Assembly (NCBI GenBank): GCA_005406025.1
Contig: BGZK01000073.1
Coordinates: 496,001-560,000, forward strand
DNA length: 64,000 nucleotides
Source: Eumeta japonica
Lineage: Eukaryota; Arthropoda; Insecta; Lepidoptera; Psychidae
Reading direction: 5' to 3'
Position 1 is the first letter of the stretch; each line of letters starts with the position of its first letter. Shown here piece by piece: positions 1 to 13,679 of this stretch. Both the position numbers and the translations under genes were made by a program. The notes under the pieces are model-generated. The model made no database searches. It was not told the origin of the DNA and saw only the letters and a list, made by a program, of their open reading frames with translations.

Positions 1-359
1 ATTCTGTAAGTGTCCTATATATGATCTATTTATTCTGAATTCGAACCAAGGCTGGGTTCACCGACTTAGAAAAAATGCACGTCATGAAATATGTCTGTTT
101 TTACTTTTATTGTGGATAATTATGACATCGCTGTGTTTGGTGATCGACGCAGTGTTTTAAATATGCTAACTAAGCAGTTTATATTTCTCAGTATTTTCGT
201 TCAGAGGGTTGTTGCCCTGTTCGTCTGTATATATTGCCATGCTTTAAGGATTAAAAATAATCATCAATACTAATAAAATGTTTCATATTATTAATAGGCT
301 TATATATATATTTTTTTATAAGTATACGTCGTAGACTTTTTTTATAAATATAAGACGTA
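1..359. other. No feature seen
   Basis: AT-rich; a 60-codon frame at 91-273 has no recognisable content. Confidence 0.5.
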
Positions 360-840
360 GACTTCTCGAATTACGCAGGGAGCACAGATTTTCGCATATT
401 TATCTTACTTTGCTGACATCCGTTAATCCGTTTTCATGCAAGCTCATCGGTTTCACGTGCTTAAAATTTGACCCTTTTTTTTTTAATATACAATCAATTC
501 GGTTACATAGGATTTTCTAGGACGATCCCTACTAACTCTTCCGTCAAATACATTCGCTCTATAAATTTGTATAGTCAGTCTAATTCCACTTATCCTTTCG
601 AGATGGCTAAACCATCGCAACATAAACTTTTTACTCTATTTATCTTTTTCCAAACCACAGCATTCTCTGACATCACTGTTCCTACATCTGTCTTTCGGAG
701 ACACTCCACACACACTACGCAGAGACGCATCTCCACCGCATCGATTCTACTTTCGACTTTATTATGCTATACCCAACTTTTACTACCCTATATAAGGCTA
801 GGGATCAGGACTCCATTTTGGTTAGCCTAATGCTCTTGTC
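360..840 (+). repeat. Dispersed repeat family Z, copy 1
   Basis: Contains ttcatgcaagctcatcggtt, a T-run at 475-484, cgagatggctaaaccatcgc, cactgttcctacatctgtct and gagacgcatctcc. The same order of blocks occurs at 51355-51760 and 60300-60510. The 120-codon open frame here is a by-product of the repeat and not a gene. Confidence 0.65.
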
Positions 841-1259
841 GTGACTCTATTTTATATACTGTTTATAAAAGTTCTCACTCATTTTATTCCCGCATTTGCT
901 CACATACTTGACCATCTAATCGTAATTAAAATATAATAATATTTGTTAACATTATATCATTATTATCATTATCACAACCCGATATACAAATATTGATACT
1001 GTTTACTACCGATTGTTTTGTTCGAAAGCGTACCTTGCAAAATTCAACCAAAGTCTCCGATTACATGACACTTGGAGACAACGAAAACCAATTTAAGACA
1101 ACGTTACTTTAAGCAAATTGAAAAAAACCTGTTAGTATGTGGGTCAATTTCAAAGTACTTAGAAAATCAAAAACTGAGTAAACTATTAAGTTATTATTAC
1201 TGTTATGTAAAACAGTGTCCGTTAATACATTGCTGCATTCGATGGAATCGTTGAGAGAA

Positions 1260-2239
1260 ACACTTAGTCCACTCGTACTCAGAAGTCAACTTCAACGGCG
1301 TTTTCGTATGCAGCTATTGCTTCCTCGGCATTCGTAGACCGCTTTCCTCGAAGTTTTTGTTTTATATGAGGAAATAAATAGAAATCGTATGGTGTGTGGT
1401 CGGGGCTGTGAGGTGGGTGAGCCACTATTTCTATGCCTAACGTCCCCGAATTGTTAGTTGTTTGTCTAGCGGCATGTGAAGAGGCGTTGTCGCGTTGTCA
1501 CGATGAAGGAGAATCCTTTTGAGAGGTCGTTTTCCCCGAAGGTTCTCAAAAAAACAAACAATTGTTAGTGCAGTGACTATTTTTTTATTTTCTAAAAGAA
1601 TTATAGCATAATTACCTGTCCTTCTGATAAAAGAGGCCACCATCTGTTTTCCAACGCATCGACCTCGTTTTACTTTAGCAAGCAACTCCTCGGAAGGAAA
1701 CACCCATTGAGCAGACTGTCTTTTGGTTTCGGGATCGTAACAGCAAATCCAGCTTTCGTCACCTACAACCATGTCGTACAGAGTTTTTGAGTCACCATCG
1801 GCAAATTTAGCGTCATTTCGCGGCACCAATTAACACGACGGAGTTTTTGAATGTCAGTCAAATTATGAGGTATCCACTGAGAACAAAGCTTCCTAATCGC
1901 TAAATCTTCATGAAAGATTTTGTGCATTTGACTCATACTGATACCTAAACCTGACCAAATCTGCTGATAGATCATTCTTTTGTCAGATCTCTACGATGAG
2001 CCGCACACCATTGATGTTGTCTTCGGTCGTCGCCATGGAAGGACCTCCATCACGCAGATCATCTGTCATTTTAGTGCAACCACATTTGAACTCCCTAAAC
2101 CAATTATAAACAGTGGCAAGAGATGTACCGCTTCATCATGAAAGGCCAACCGGAGTCTGTTATAACTCCCTTCTTGGTTTGAATGGCAACGAAGTCATAG
2201 AAAATCATTGCACGAAACTTTCTCTCGCGTTGAATTCAT
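1260..2239 (-). pseudogene. Decayed cecropia-type mariner transposase
   Basis: Starts near ATG 2239 (NSTRERKFRAMIF) and reads in several frames to about 1260. Recognisable pieces: WSGLGISMSQMHKIF and IRKLCSQWIPHNLTD (about 1860-1975); VVGDESWICCYDPETKRQSAQW with the first catalytic Asp (about 1680-1770); RILLHRDNAT with the second (about 1490-1510); then, after another shift, VAHPPHSPDHTPYDFYLFP with the third. The wording fits the cecropia subfamily. At least three frameshifts and a nonsense change near the N-terminus make it non-functional. I did not find clean terminal repeats. Confidence 0.85.
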
Positions 2240-2509
2240 GTCGACGTTAGATAAACAATTGCATTTTTGCCGCCAATTTGTAAAAACAAATGACACATGA
2301 ATACAATATATACAATAAGGTTGACAAAGAGTTATATTTTTATATATTAAAATATGTTTTTTATTTTACAGTTTCCAAGTTGAGCCGACGTATTATACGG
2401 AATTAAAAGGGTAATTTTTGTATATGTCATATATTGATCGCCAATAATGATTGCCATAAAAATAGTTATTTTGTTAATGATTTGTTTTTCAAGTTTATCT
2501 AAATAGGCG

Positions 2510-3690
2510 CCTTCTCTGGAAAAAAATCTGTAAAAAAGCTCCTCGAATTATAAATATTGTCTATGAGTTTTTGAGCTTTTGGAGCTTAAGAATTTGAAAG
2601 ACGGTTCTGACCTGTAGGCCATCCCTGAAAGTTCTTACTACCTTGAAGCTCGAAGTTTTCAAAAATTAAAGAACGGTAAATTATTGAGCTCATCACGCTT
2701 AAAGGATCGATTTTAATGCTTTTTCTTAAAATATTACTAACAAGTTCCGAGCTTTTCGAGTTTAAACATATAGATTATTTTTTTTTTATTTCTCTACTAC
2801 GATATCTTGCGAACACATTATTCGATTTTTATCTACTTTACGGCATTTGACGCAATTTTTAAGTAGACAACAATAACTATTATATATAAAATATTATTCT
2901 ACCAAAAATTATACGTACTATTGAAAAAAAATCCTTCTCTGAATTATTTGTTATTGATATTTCTCAAACGACCAACCGATTGTGATGCAGTTTGCAATGA
3001 TTGATGTTGTTTTTTTAAAGAAATAATTGTTTAGATCCTAAAAAATATTCTTAAAGATAATTAAAAAAAAAATCCTGCAACAATATCTCTTGAACAAATC
3101 CACCGCTTTTTAATGCATTTATCAAAAGGTCGACGTGGTATTTTACGAAAATAACTGAATAAATTTTGTAATTTCGCGAGAGTGCAGCTTATAAAACATT
3201 GTTAAAAAATATTTTTAAAAACATTTTCTCCATCGACATCTTTTGAACAGATCAGCCGATTTTATACAGTTTGCGGTAGTCGATGCAACTGCTTGGTATA
3301 AAGAGCTGATTACATTTTGCTATTTACCGTTAAGGCAATATAAACGTTATTTCGAAAAAATCTTTTTTTTTTAAACTTTGTTTTTAAGATTCCTCAAAGT
3401 ATACCGGACGAAATTTTCAAGCTTTCAAAAAGTCTAAGTTGACTTGAATCCGTTTGAATGCCGCAAACCGAATTTTTAGCGGTTAATCCGTTCAAAAGTT
3501 ATTAGGGATTTATATATATATATACACAGACACATACAGAAATACAGACATCACTAGGAAAATGTTCGAAACAGATTCTTAGGGCCTTATTACGTCAAGA
3601 TTTGATGATAACTCGATTTTCGAAAATCAAACTGAAAACAGTAAATTGCATCAAAATTTTTCAATTTTCATAGCGGGAAGTTAAAAAACC
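2510..3690 (+). repeat. Dispersed repeat family X, copy 1
   Basis: Shares with the copies at 8.9-10.7, 43.7-44.1 and 57.5-58.7 kb: a 5' part with tttttgagctt/gccatccctgaaagtt, a middle built of repeated units like tcttgaacaaatc..ccgatttt, and a 3' part with gacatcactaggaaaatg, gattcttagg and gcgggaagttaa near 3670-3685. No lasting open frame. It is probably a non-coding or 3'-end part of a retroelement. The middle itself is an internal degenerate repeat of about 110-150 nt. Confidence 0.7.
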
Positions 3691-3839
3691 GATGAAAAAA
3701 GTCTAAACGTAGCTGTACTTAGCGTCATTTGAGGAATTTTGAGATATTCACATTGTTGTTACGTCACTGTTTATCAACAAGAAATGGCACTGTATGACAA
3801 ACTATAGATAGCACTAAATATATATGTAGTGCCATCTAC

Positions 3840-3841
<2 letters not shown>

Positions 3842-3879
<38 letters not shown>
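3842..3879. repeat. (TA)n microsatellite
   Basis: About 19 TA units without interruption, next to the near-palindromic gcactaaatatatatgtagtgc. Confidence 0.95.
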
Positions 3880-3882
<3 letters not shown>

Positions 3883-4094
3883 CAACAATAAATGTATATT
3901 TAGTGTTGAATATGAACGTTCCGTGGAAGGTTGTCATGTTTCTGAGGCAAATTAGAAAGACACCAAGCTAGCTCGGTTGCTCAGGTACTTAAGGCAACCT
4001 TTGATTGTCAAGTTTCATGTTAAGAAAAAATAAAAAAAATTTTAGGAACATGAACAACAATATTCACATTGTGAAATTACACACTTCAAAAATG

Positions 4095-4345
4095 GTCCGA
4101 TCCCGGTCCTGTATCTCGACGGCAATTAGTCTCACTCTTAATTCTGTGCTGTGCTTAATTCTGTGCTTAATTCTGTACTGCTCCTCCCAGTTCCGGTCTT
4201 GATCATGAATATAATTTTGGTGCCACAGTCGATTTCGATAGGTATCGGTCCCGTTCTACATTTCGAACCCTCCCGATCTCGGCTTTCGATTCTGTTCCTC
4301 GTTCCGTTTGGAATCTCGATTCTGTTACCGATCACAGTTTCAAGT
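4095..4345. repeat. Degenerate tcgattcc/ggtcccg array (family A body)
   Basis: Units such as atcccggtcctgtatctcga, ccgatctcggctttcgattc and tcgttccgtttggaatctcg repeat irregularly, also gtgcttaattct three times near 4136-4170. Related arrays are at 20045-20095, 24560-24610, 24870-24975 and 35850-36010. Open frames on both strands come from the array. Confidence 0.55.
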
Positions 4346-4399
4346 TTGATAGAGCCTGGGCAAATGCTGGTATTTAATTGAATTTTTGTCGTATCACTT

Positions 4400-7300
4400 A
4401 AGGATTGCATAGCTTTCTAGGTGTGAAAGAATTTTTAAAATCTGTAATAACACAAATATGCACATGAAGCCAAAGCGAAATGTCAATAGACTATTTTACA
4501 TAAGGAACTTCTTATTATCATTAATAATGTTACTAAAGTTACTTCATAGTAACTTTTAGATTTAATTCAGTAGTTTGGTTCAATTGTACAAATACGCATA
4601 CAGCGTCAAATACAAATGTCAGTCTTCCTTTTCAGAAACCTCCCCATTCGCGAGTGTAACATATCGCCCGTTTTATAGTCATTGGATGAATGCTTTAGGC
4701 ACGCAAAAAAAAAAACCAACAATACACATACTTATTTTTATAGATTAAACAGTACCACTCTCTTTCATCTAATTGCGAAATGCGCGCCTTACCAATTTTA
4801 ATAAGTAATATTTATATCAAATTCCATAGTCGTGCCTCGTTTCATAAAAACTCAACTGCCATTTACTCCGATAAATAGCTAATTTGAAAAGTTCTTCTTA
4901 GCGCATCCTTAAATTATACAACCTATCGCCAAATCGAAATGCGTTGAGATAACTTATAGTCTTTCTCAAAAAATGGGCTATAAAATGCAAAAAGATTTTT
5001 TTTTCCGACTGGTAGTTTCAGAGATAATGGGATCGTCCAAACGAACAAACAGACAAACCTTTTAACGTCACTTATCGCTATAGATATTTATTACAACCCA
5101 ATATCTGCTATATTTACAACATAGCATGTTCGTAACATGCTTGATCATTTGAGAACAATGAATGAGTAATTAAGACACTACACTCATGTGCTTTGGATTG
5201 TTATTGTACTATAGAGCCGGAATAGAATACTCCACTGCCCATCACTTGTATAACTTCAGACCGTACTAACTTCATTGTGTGTTACATAGCCGCGTCACAT
5301 GCCATGCAGAAAATACACCCTGATTCGCTTTTCCTAAAGCGCCAAAAGGAGTACATAGGCTAAAGCATATTTTTCAACACTTGGGTTATTTTTTTTTATA
5401 TAGAGCAAAAGCAAAAGTTTTATCCCAGTAAGGGGGTTTTTTTACAAGTATGAAAGAATTTTTTAAGTTAGAAATTTTGGGATAATGAAATGTCCAATTT
5501 ACTTTATAGCGACTGCATGATTTTCTTATTCGGCCAGTTTGAATGAAACAATGACAGCTGTGCCCGGGCCGGCATCGGATATCAAAGGAAAAGGAATATT
5601 AACACACAACTCTGGTTTGCCTGTATTTAAAACTCGCTAAATAATATAACATTTGTTAGCGCTCGTGTCCACTGCGTTTGTACCGGAGGGGGTCAAAGAA
5701 CAGAGAATAAGAGACACTTTTAGAGTAATGAATTCTATCGCGTATCATCACTCTGTTATTCTTATAGATATTTTATGACTTTGAGAGGTAATCTGCATAT
5801 CGAGAATACATAAAATTATTTAAATTATATATAGAAAATCTATAAAGAGCGATAGAGTCATGATTTGTCATCTCGGATACTGCAATACTGGGATATGCAT
5901 TAGCTTTACAGATTCTGGCTACCTCGCATTACAAATAAAGACGTCGTGAGGGTATAAAAAAATTTTTTAATTCGGTAATTTTCTTACAAAATTTTGTCAT
6001 ACTAGCCTAGTGCGGAGAGGGTGCTGCCGACTGTGAACAATCCGGTGTCAAAGTTTGAGACCTATGACCTAACTTGTTCTTCGAGCAAGAATGGAACGGT
6101 TTAAATACCATTGCAAAGAGAATGCAATATTTTGAAACTAACAAAATATGTATTATAATACACCGAAGGAACAAAATAATGAACAAATTCATTAAACTTT
6201 TCTAATCGATACCACGAAATGTTACATTAATGAAAATTAAATTTCTTTTGTGCAATTATTTTCAAAATTAAAAATTTAAAAATTATACCTGCCAATCATA
6301 CTATTAACCCGAACTAAACATTAGCGTATTTAATATCTATATTAATACCCCATAACAACTGACCACTTTCTTGTAAACAATCAATCGTCATTTATCACTC
6401 ATAAAAAAAGTAGTGATGATAATTTAATAGTTAGCATTTTTGGCCGATCATCAATTTATAGTCCGAGCTTTGACGCAGCAAAGCATAATTCGAATCGAAA
6501 AATACGTAAATTGTAAAGCCTTTTCGTTCGTGAAAACTTATTAAAACTGCGGTCTGTTTGTCCGTTCTGTGTCACGCGCCCTATGGCGGACCTAATAGCC
6601 GTTGTGAATTGAAAGGGTTGAAATAAAGAAATCGGGGTCCCTTCGAAGGGTCCCGCATCAAGTGCTCGCTTGACCATCGCGTATGTACGAGTCGTGAATT
6701 GCTAATTGTTTTTTAATGACGGCAAAAAATTAACCGATTTCTTTGGTACAATAAATATGTTTGGTCGGGCCAGCCGACTATTGAGTTGGTTTAAAAGATT
6801 AAGTAAGAAAAGCTTAAACCGTACGATATAAGTAAATGATATGTAATATTGATACGAAAAGATCTTTTAATTATCAACTTTATCTAAGAATAAACAATAT
6901 TTCTTTTTTATTGATTAATATAATTAAAAAGGGGGAAAAACACGCATTTATTTTTTAAATAGAATTGCAAATATAAAAAGAAGTATTTATAGATATATGT
7001 GTGCACATCACAAACATCGTGAACCACGGAGAATATTAAACATGTTTAAGATTTTACGTGCTAAAAAGAAATATATACAGAAAAACATGAAATACCGTAC
7101 AGAGAAGTTCAATCATCAAATCCGCAGTTTAAGGTGTTAAAAATATATATTTTTTTAATATCTAACAGTCGACGCAATGATATCGACAGTGTTTTAAAAA
7201 TTTGTTGTAATTGTGAGAATTAATTATGTACTTGTTACATTTTTTAAGGTGTTCTTGCGAAAATTTCAGCGGACTTTCTTGTAATTCCTACTTTTAATAT

Positions 7301-8424
7301 TATTATAGTAACAAAACATACGGCATTACGTTTTATAGGTCCTGAAACAGACACTATTCTTAGGATTCTTCCAGAACATGTAAGAGTTCAAAATTTTCCA
7401 AAATGCGTTGCGTTCCAAAACGCATTAATTAACTTCATACATATCTAACTAACAAATCATGCAAAACAAATCTAGGAAGTCAATTTCCATCTAATCATAA
7501 CCATCATTACATATTTGCAATGCTATAAATCAAAATACATATTAGATTTCAAATTAAATGATGTAGCTAAAAATATAAATAATGAAATTGAATGCAATAT
7601 GAAACTTAAAGTCTACCTATCTAATTCGGATTGGAATACAATAATTCGCTACCGACGAACCGCTCTGATGATGGAGCCAGGAAGTGGACAATGGAACTCG
7701 TCAATGATTGTTAGTAGACTGTTTGAGATTGACTCGTCTGATTTATGTAAACATTGAAATATACTGTAGTATAAGAATTACTATACAACTATAATACAAG
7801 GCATTATATTAGCGACGAGACTCCGATCGTGAAGCTAAGAGCTGGAAAACTGCTCCGACTCGGAGAAGGGTTGTTTGGTGCTATGAACCTATTAATGCCG
7901 TTCAAGGTCCAACGGCTAATGTCTAAAACGGGCACACGTAGGACGGTGTTAGGGATATGATTTTATTTTTCCATAATTTCACGTTGTTACATTTCATCTT
8001 ATATTCACTACTTATTTTACACAAATTTTAAATTGAATTCCTACGAAATTTCGTTTTTTTTACTTGTCCAAGTATATTTTATAAGTTGGCCGACTTCACC
8101 CGTTAACTTGTTAGCCTACTCGGCTCCGATAGTTTTCTTTTTAATTGTATTATATATACCGAGTGCCGTGAATATTTTCAAATAACTAAGATCAGCCATT
8201 CACTCGGGGCGGATAGATTGGACTATAACGAAAATTTGCAATCGAAAAAATAGTTATCATACACCGGAAATATTTTTCAAAGACCTATCCAACGACACCC
8301 TACACCATGAGATAGGTGAGAACGGTGAACATCATCACCATTTTACGTGCAGGGATTCTGAAAAAAAAATTAATTTATATCATCGATATTTTATTTTACC
8401 ACTTCATCGGCGTATTTAATATGT
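4400..8424. other. Unassigned AT-rich stretch
   Basis: Apart from the repeat tail at 4930-5095, nothing is recognised. The segment 6540-6690 is somewhat GC-richer (cccttcgaaggg palindrome near 6640) but carries no convincing frame. No splice-linked coding segments were found by reading, though short exons could be missed. Confidence 0.4.
4930..5095 (+). repeat. Probable dispersed-repeat tail
   Basis: Ggctataaaatgcaaaaaga, tcagagataatgggatcg, caaacgaacaaacagacaaa and atcgctatagatatttatta resemble the tails of insect elements that end in ...aacaaacaaac...tatagat. A single copy is seen here. Confidence 0.35.
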
Positions 8425-8552
8425 ATACCCGTACAAAATTACAGCTTTCTAGTATAGGGAGTATGCGAGTTAAACCGTGGACAGACAGACTGATGGTCGG
8501 ACGGACACGGCGAAACTATAAGGGTCCTCGTTGCATACGGAACCCTAAAAAA
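8425..8552 (-). repeat. Y-like fragment (reverse)
   Basis: Gacagacagactgatggtcg, cacggcgaaactataagggt and acggaaccctaaaaaa are the reverse complement of a gggttccgt...ccttatagtttcgccgtgtc head related to family Y. Confidence 0.5.
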
Positions 8553-8939
8553 TAACGCACTTTTTTTTTACACAATTTACGTCATAATACCATTTAACAT
8601 ATACGACATACATAAAAAAAAAACAAAACATTTATGTATGTACCTATGTGTACCTATTAGTAAACAGCACTTTGACTTAATCCTACTGAATATGCAGGTC
8701 TAAAATAATTAAACTCCTTGCGCCATTTGCCTGCTTTATAATTACAATATAGTGAAGCAGGTTAATTTGCAGCTATTTGGAAATTGTTTTTGGTCAATAA
8801 ACGATTGAAATATTATTGATTTGGAACGTTTGGCACAGATGTACGTAGCACCTCTAATTTATCGAGACTTTAATAGACATTGAAAAGTAATATAATAATG
8901 CATTAATTACATATGTTTCACTAAATAGAATGGTATATA

Positions 8940-10680
8940 AAATTTTTTGACTTTCCGCTAAGAAAATTGAAAATTTTTTATAAAATTAGAAAGTAACAGC
9001 GATTTTCGAAAATTGAGCTATCATCAGATTTTAACGTTATAGGATCCTAAGAATCTATTTCGACCATTTTCCGAATCATGTCTGTATGTGTGTGTGTGTG
9101 TGTGAATCGAAACGCAGTTTACGACATTCGAAAGGGGTCCACTCAATATAGACTTGGTGAAACTATGAACTAATTTCGACCTTTAGATTTTGAGGACTCT
9201 CAAAAATAAGGTTCTCAAATTTTTTTTTCCGTGAAATAACTTTTAGATTACTTTATCGATCAACATCAAAATCTGATCAGCCCTTTTCCCCCAGACAGGT
9301 GCATCGACTGCCGCAAATTGCATAAAAATCGGTTGTTTTGTTAATGAGATAATGTCGTTAAAAATATTTTGAAAAGCGTTTTTAAAAATATTTTGTAAAT
9401 AGCTCTACCGATAGATTCCAAAATCTATTCCGTTGTTGTCCTTAAAAAGCAACGTCGATCGTTTGCTAAATAAATCAAAACCGGCTGATTTGTTCAAGAG
9501 ACATTTTTGGAGAAAAATTTTTCAGAAAGTGTTTTCTTAAAACAATTTTTAAGCTCCCCTACCCACACTTTCCAAAATTTAACCAGCCCTCCTTCTTAAT
9601 GGACAACGTCAATCTTTGTGATCGTCATGAAAATCGATTGGTTCATTTGAGAAATATTGTTGACGAAATACAATAAAAAAGATTTTTTTTCAAAATAACA
9701 TATCATGAAACATTTTTAATGAATTGATGTTTGGGATACGGTCATGTTTTTCTCCTTAAAATACGGCGTTGAATACCGTAAATTAGATGAAAACTGTATT
9801 AAGTGTTCGTGTGATATAGTAGTTGTAATATTTAAAATGAAGGGCGTTTTTTTAACTTCCCGCATTTGAAAATCGTAAAATTTTCATAAATTGGGAAAAT
9901 GCTGTTCCCAGTGCGATTTTCGGAAAATAGAGTTTCCACCGGCTTTTGACGTTTTGGCTTCCTAGAAATATGTTATGACCCTTTTTCCGAATAATTGTGT
10001 GTTTGTATGCATCTTTCTGTTTGTGCATGTGTGTACGTGTGTGTTCTTTTAGCATATATTTCAAACTGCTCTACTCTATATTTTAAATATAAGTACATTT
10101 CCTGCTTAAAAAACAACGTGGATTATTGCAAACTGCATCAAAATCAACGGGTTAGCCTGAGAGATATCGTTAAAGGAAAATTTGAAAAAAAAAAGGGATT
10201 TTTTTTCAAAATAATGTGTGAATTTCTTGATGAATTGATGTATGGTACTCGGTCATCTTATTCTGTTTAAAAAACTGCGTTGAATGCCTTAAAGCAGATC
10301 AAAATCGAACACCGTGTTCCAAAGATATTATAGTCTACAAATTAAAAAAAATCTGTTTTTTTTAGTACAAAATTTTCGAACTATTTTATAGCTTAAAATG
10401 TATTAGAATTATATGTTTGAGCTCGAAGAGCTTTAAAAAGGAATAAAATCGAACTTTTGAGCATAATAAGCTGAATAATTTACTGTTTCCTTATTTTTAA
10501 TACTTTGAGCTTGAAAGTAGTAAGAAGTTCCAGGGTTGGCCTGAAGAGTCACCCACGTTTCAAATTATTGTTCTCGAAAATTCATAGATGATAATTATAA
10601 CTCAAGAAGCTCAAAAACTAAGGGAAAAAAAAAAAGATTTTTTTTTAAATATTAAAACTAACCTTAATACGTTCAATTTC
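8940..10680 (-). repeat. Family X, two units in the same orientation
   Basis: Two 3' ends in reverse complement, one at 8948 (ttccgctaagaaaattgaaa) and one at 9850 (aacttcccgcatttgaaaat), each followed by the family's middle part. Only the second continues to the 5' part (gagctcgaagagc, gttggcctgaagagtc) near 10430-10620. So a truncated unit sits directly before a fuller one. A short (GT)n run lies at about 9086-9104. Confidence 0.7.
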
Positions 10681-11108
10681 TTGTGACCATATTAAAATAT
10701 GTATACATATATTAATTTAATAAATTGCAACCTTCAAGTCATTTAAATATCGCTTGATGTTTGTTTTCAAAAACATATGAGAACACTAGATTTTATTTGT
10801 AATGAAGACGAAACTCGTCGTAAATCAATAATGGTTTGATTGTTGCATATTGACCTAAAAAAATTTCGAAATACCTGCAAACTGACCTAATTCACCCCAT
10901 TTTTATGGATGCGAAAAAAAAAGAAATGGACAATAAAAGAATCTTGCCAAGTTTGAAGAACAACAAAATATACAGATTCGTATGTTGTATTACTATTCAA
11001 ATACCGAGTTTCTACGTCTGAATGTTCTGTGGAGAAATGGCCTAGAAATACAGACAGACACACACGAGTGGTCTTTAAGGAATTTGGTTATCTTCGTTAA
11101 CGGTACGA

Positions 11109-11164
<56 letters not shown>

Positions 11165-12954
11165 AAATTAAGTCCCAATTTTGGGAACAACCCAAAGTGC
11201 AAAAACGAGCACGGCCGAAACAGTTGGGAAAATTTATGAGTTCAATGGTAGACACTGCACAGTTTTAATTTCGAGTTTTTCCCCTTTAAGTACACTGGAA
11301 CACTTTAGGAGGGTACCAAGCCCTCGCCGCCATCGCTTCGGGCTATTTTTCCAGAATTTTTATTTGATGTGGCATTTTTACATGAATCAATAATTAATCG
11401 TCCGGACGAGGTAATGTCGATATCAGGAATAAACCATTTGGATTTCAATCGTCACCAATGTTCTTTAAGAATATGTTAAGAATATGTTTTTAACGGAAAG
11501 GTAGAGAAAGATGAAATCTGTTGTAAGTTTTTAGTAGTGCATGCCGCTTGAGTTACAAAAATATTTGCCTGAAGAATGTTATACATATATAAGATAAATT
11601 GGCCAAATGATTCGAGGAGCGCGAATGGAATGCAAATGGATGATAATAATAATGCCTTCGGACACGTGTACAGCGCCATCTGGTTCCAAAATAAGCGACA
11701 AGGCATTTACTATGGATATCAGATGGGTATTTATTTCCGTACATATATAATATATACGCAAAATACATATAAATCCCCCAGACTCAACGCAAATATTAAT
11801 TTCAATCAAATAAATGTTCGTATTAAAAAAAAAAACATTTTATTCTTTACCTTTTCCATTTGTAATTTAAAGATTATTTGCATTAACAGAAATATGTTTT
11901 GCGTATACAATCTGTATGGTATAGTTTCCACTTACAATATAACTTCCAGAAATCCCGCTACGGCCACATTTTTTAAAATTTATATACTTATTCACAGCTA
12001 CATTTATTTTTTTTCATTTATATCAAAATTCAGATACATTTTTTTTTCTAACAAAAATTAAGTCAAACCACTGCAAATAATTTAATTCCGAAAGACAAAG
12101 CTAACAATGCGTTATTCGCGTTTTTTTTAAAATCTACAGTTCGTGACGTATACGAGTGCCGAGATGCGATCCGGCTTAATGTCATTTATTAAGATAATAA
12201 ATAACGCAACGTTTCTTAATAATGTACACATAATTCGAAAAGTATCCATCAGATATTTTAATTATGAAAGTAATCTGCAACTACAAAATGTGTAAAAAAA
12301 AACACAGTTGTGTAAATTTGTACACGGCTGTAATATATGTATATTTTCTATATTATATAAAAAAAAAACATACATGTGTTTACGTATAAAGCAGGTCTTC
12401 GCGAGAACAGTAACACGCTGTATAATACGATACAAAATCGTTCTACTTTTTTTTATATATATAAGATCATAGACAAAAACGACTCTTTTTGGTCGACTTA
12501 TAAAGCTTCGTGTGTATGACGCCGTTTTGACATATTTTGTATGGAATGTCCAAGCCAAGGAGTTAAGGTGTTTTCAAAGCGATTTCTTTTCCAAATTAGG
12601 TTTGCATAGTTTCGTAGATCGGTGTGAAGGAAAGTCAAGAATTGCGAGGCGATTCTCAAGAAACACTCGAAACGTGGAAGTGGGAGCAATTCCGAATACT
12701 TTGTCTCGGAGTGTCGAGTGCTGTAGTAAGTTAGGGTTCCGCGAAAGCTGCCGAGACCGCGGTCCGATACTTTGCCGCTGCAGAACCAATGTTCAGCGCA
12801 AACATACAATACGATATCGCATTGCGATCATGCCTGTGAACACGTGAACACTCTCTAATCTTAAGCATGCATCATCTGTTTTGACTATATTTCTGTATAT
12901 AACGCATCCTACGCACATTCATCAACCTTCTTTATACGTCGGGAAGTCAAATTT
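10681..12954. other. Unassigned stretch
   Basis: Contains the (TA)n at 11111-11162. Frames of 70-160 codons at 11.5-12.1 kb are AT-rich and lack protein-like composition. 12490-12850 is open on both strands and GC-richer (accgcggtccgatactttgc) without a recognised product. Confidence 0.4.
11111..11162. repeat. (TA)n microsatellite
   Basis: About 26 uninterrupted TA units. Confidence 0.95.
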
Positions 12955-13080
12955 TTTATTAGGGTTTCGAGACAAAATGGCGAAAACATAATCCTTAGGG
13001 TTTCGTCGTGTCCGTCCGTCCGTATGTCGCAGGCATTTTATTGAACCAAATGAATGTTTTATTTTTATAGTTTTCTCTTC
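12955..13080 (+). repeat. Family Y, 5' fragment
   Basis: Agggtttcgagacaaaatgg, tttcgtcgtgtccgtccg and aggcattttattgaac match the head of the Y copies; the body is absent. Confidence 0.6.
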
Positions 13081-13456
13081 GGTCAAACTCAAGCAATGGC
13101 TGACAGATCACGCCAAAAAAAAAAGAAAAACGAAACGACAACGAACGATTAAGTGGCAAAACTTTGGAAGTTCCGAAGAATGTGGACAAGTGTTCTGTAA
13201 AATCTTACTTCTTGAATGGATAAACTACTTTCTCCAATGAGCACAAGATGAAAACACCCTCAGCAAAAGCGAAGGTGTTGAAGTAACGACAAAATTAGGA
13301 GCTGAGCTTGTTCTAGGAGTACGAGGCCATGTACCATGTTGCCCGAATTATTGTGCCAGACTGTATTACGTATCAGAATTGGACGTACAGCCATCATTCT
13401 CGTGTATCAAATGAGAAGTATCGGTCCTCTACTTTATTATTATTAAGCTTTATATT

Positions 13457-13458
<2 letters not shown>

Positions 13459-13516
<58 letters not shown>
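13459..13516. repeat. (TA)n microsatellite
   Basis: About 29 TA units, ending in aatgc. Confidence 0.95.
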
Positions 13517-13518
<2 letters not shown>

Positions 13519-13679
13519 GCTAAGTCTTTTTATACTAAAGATTATTCATCTATTTATTTGCTATTTCGTACAGAACCCTATAATATTTCCTTGGTCGTGA
13601 CGTCCGACTTACCACTCGATAGGCTAGTCGTGTTTAGACCTATGACCTGACCTGTTTTTTCATTTTTATACTTATTTAT

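Noticed and set aside
468..830. 120-codon open frame, + strand
   Set aside because: It lies wholly in family Z, and the related copies at 51.4 and 60.3 kb do not keep the frame.
11576..12061. 161-codon open frame, + strand
   Set aside because: Composition is that of AT-rich noise (Ile/Asn/Tyr/Lys), overlaps equally long frames on the other strand, and no domain is seen.
12512..12847. Overlapping frames on both strands near 12.5-12.85 kb as a gene
   Set aside because: GC-richer and open on both strands, but no motif, splice context or similarity that I recognise.
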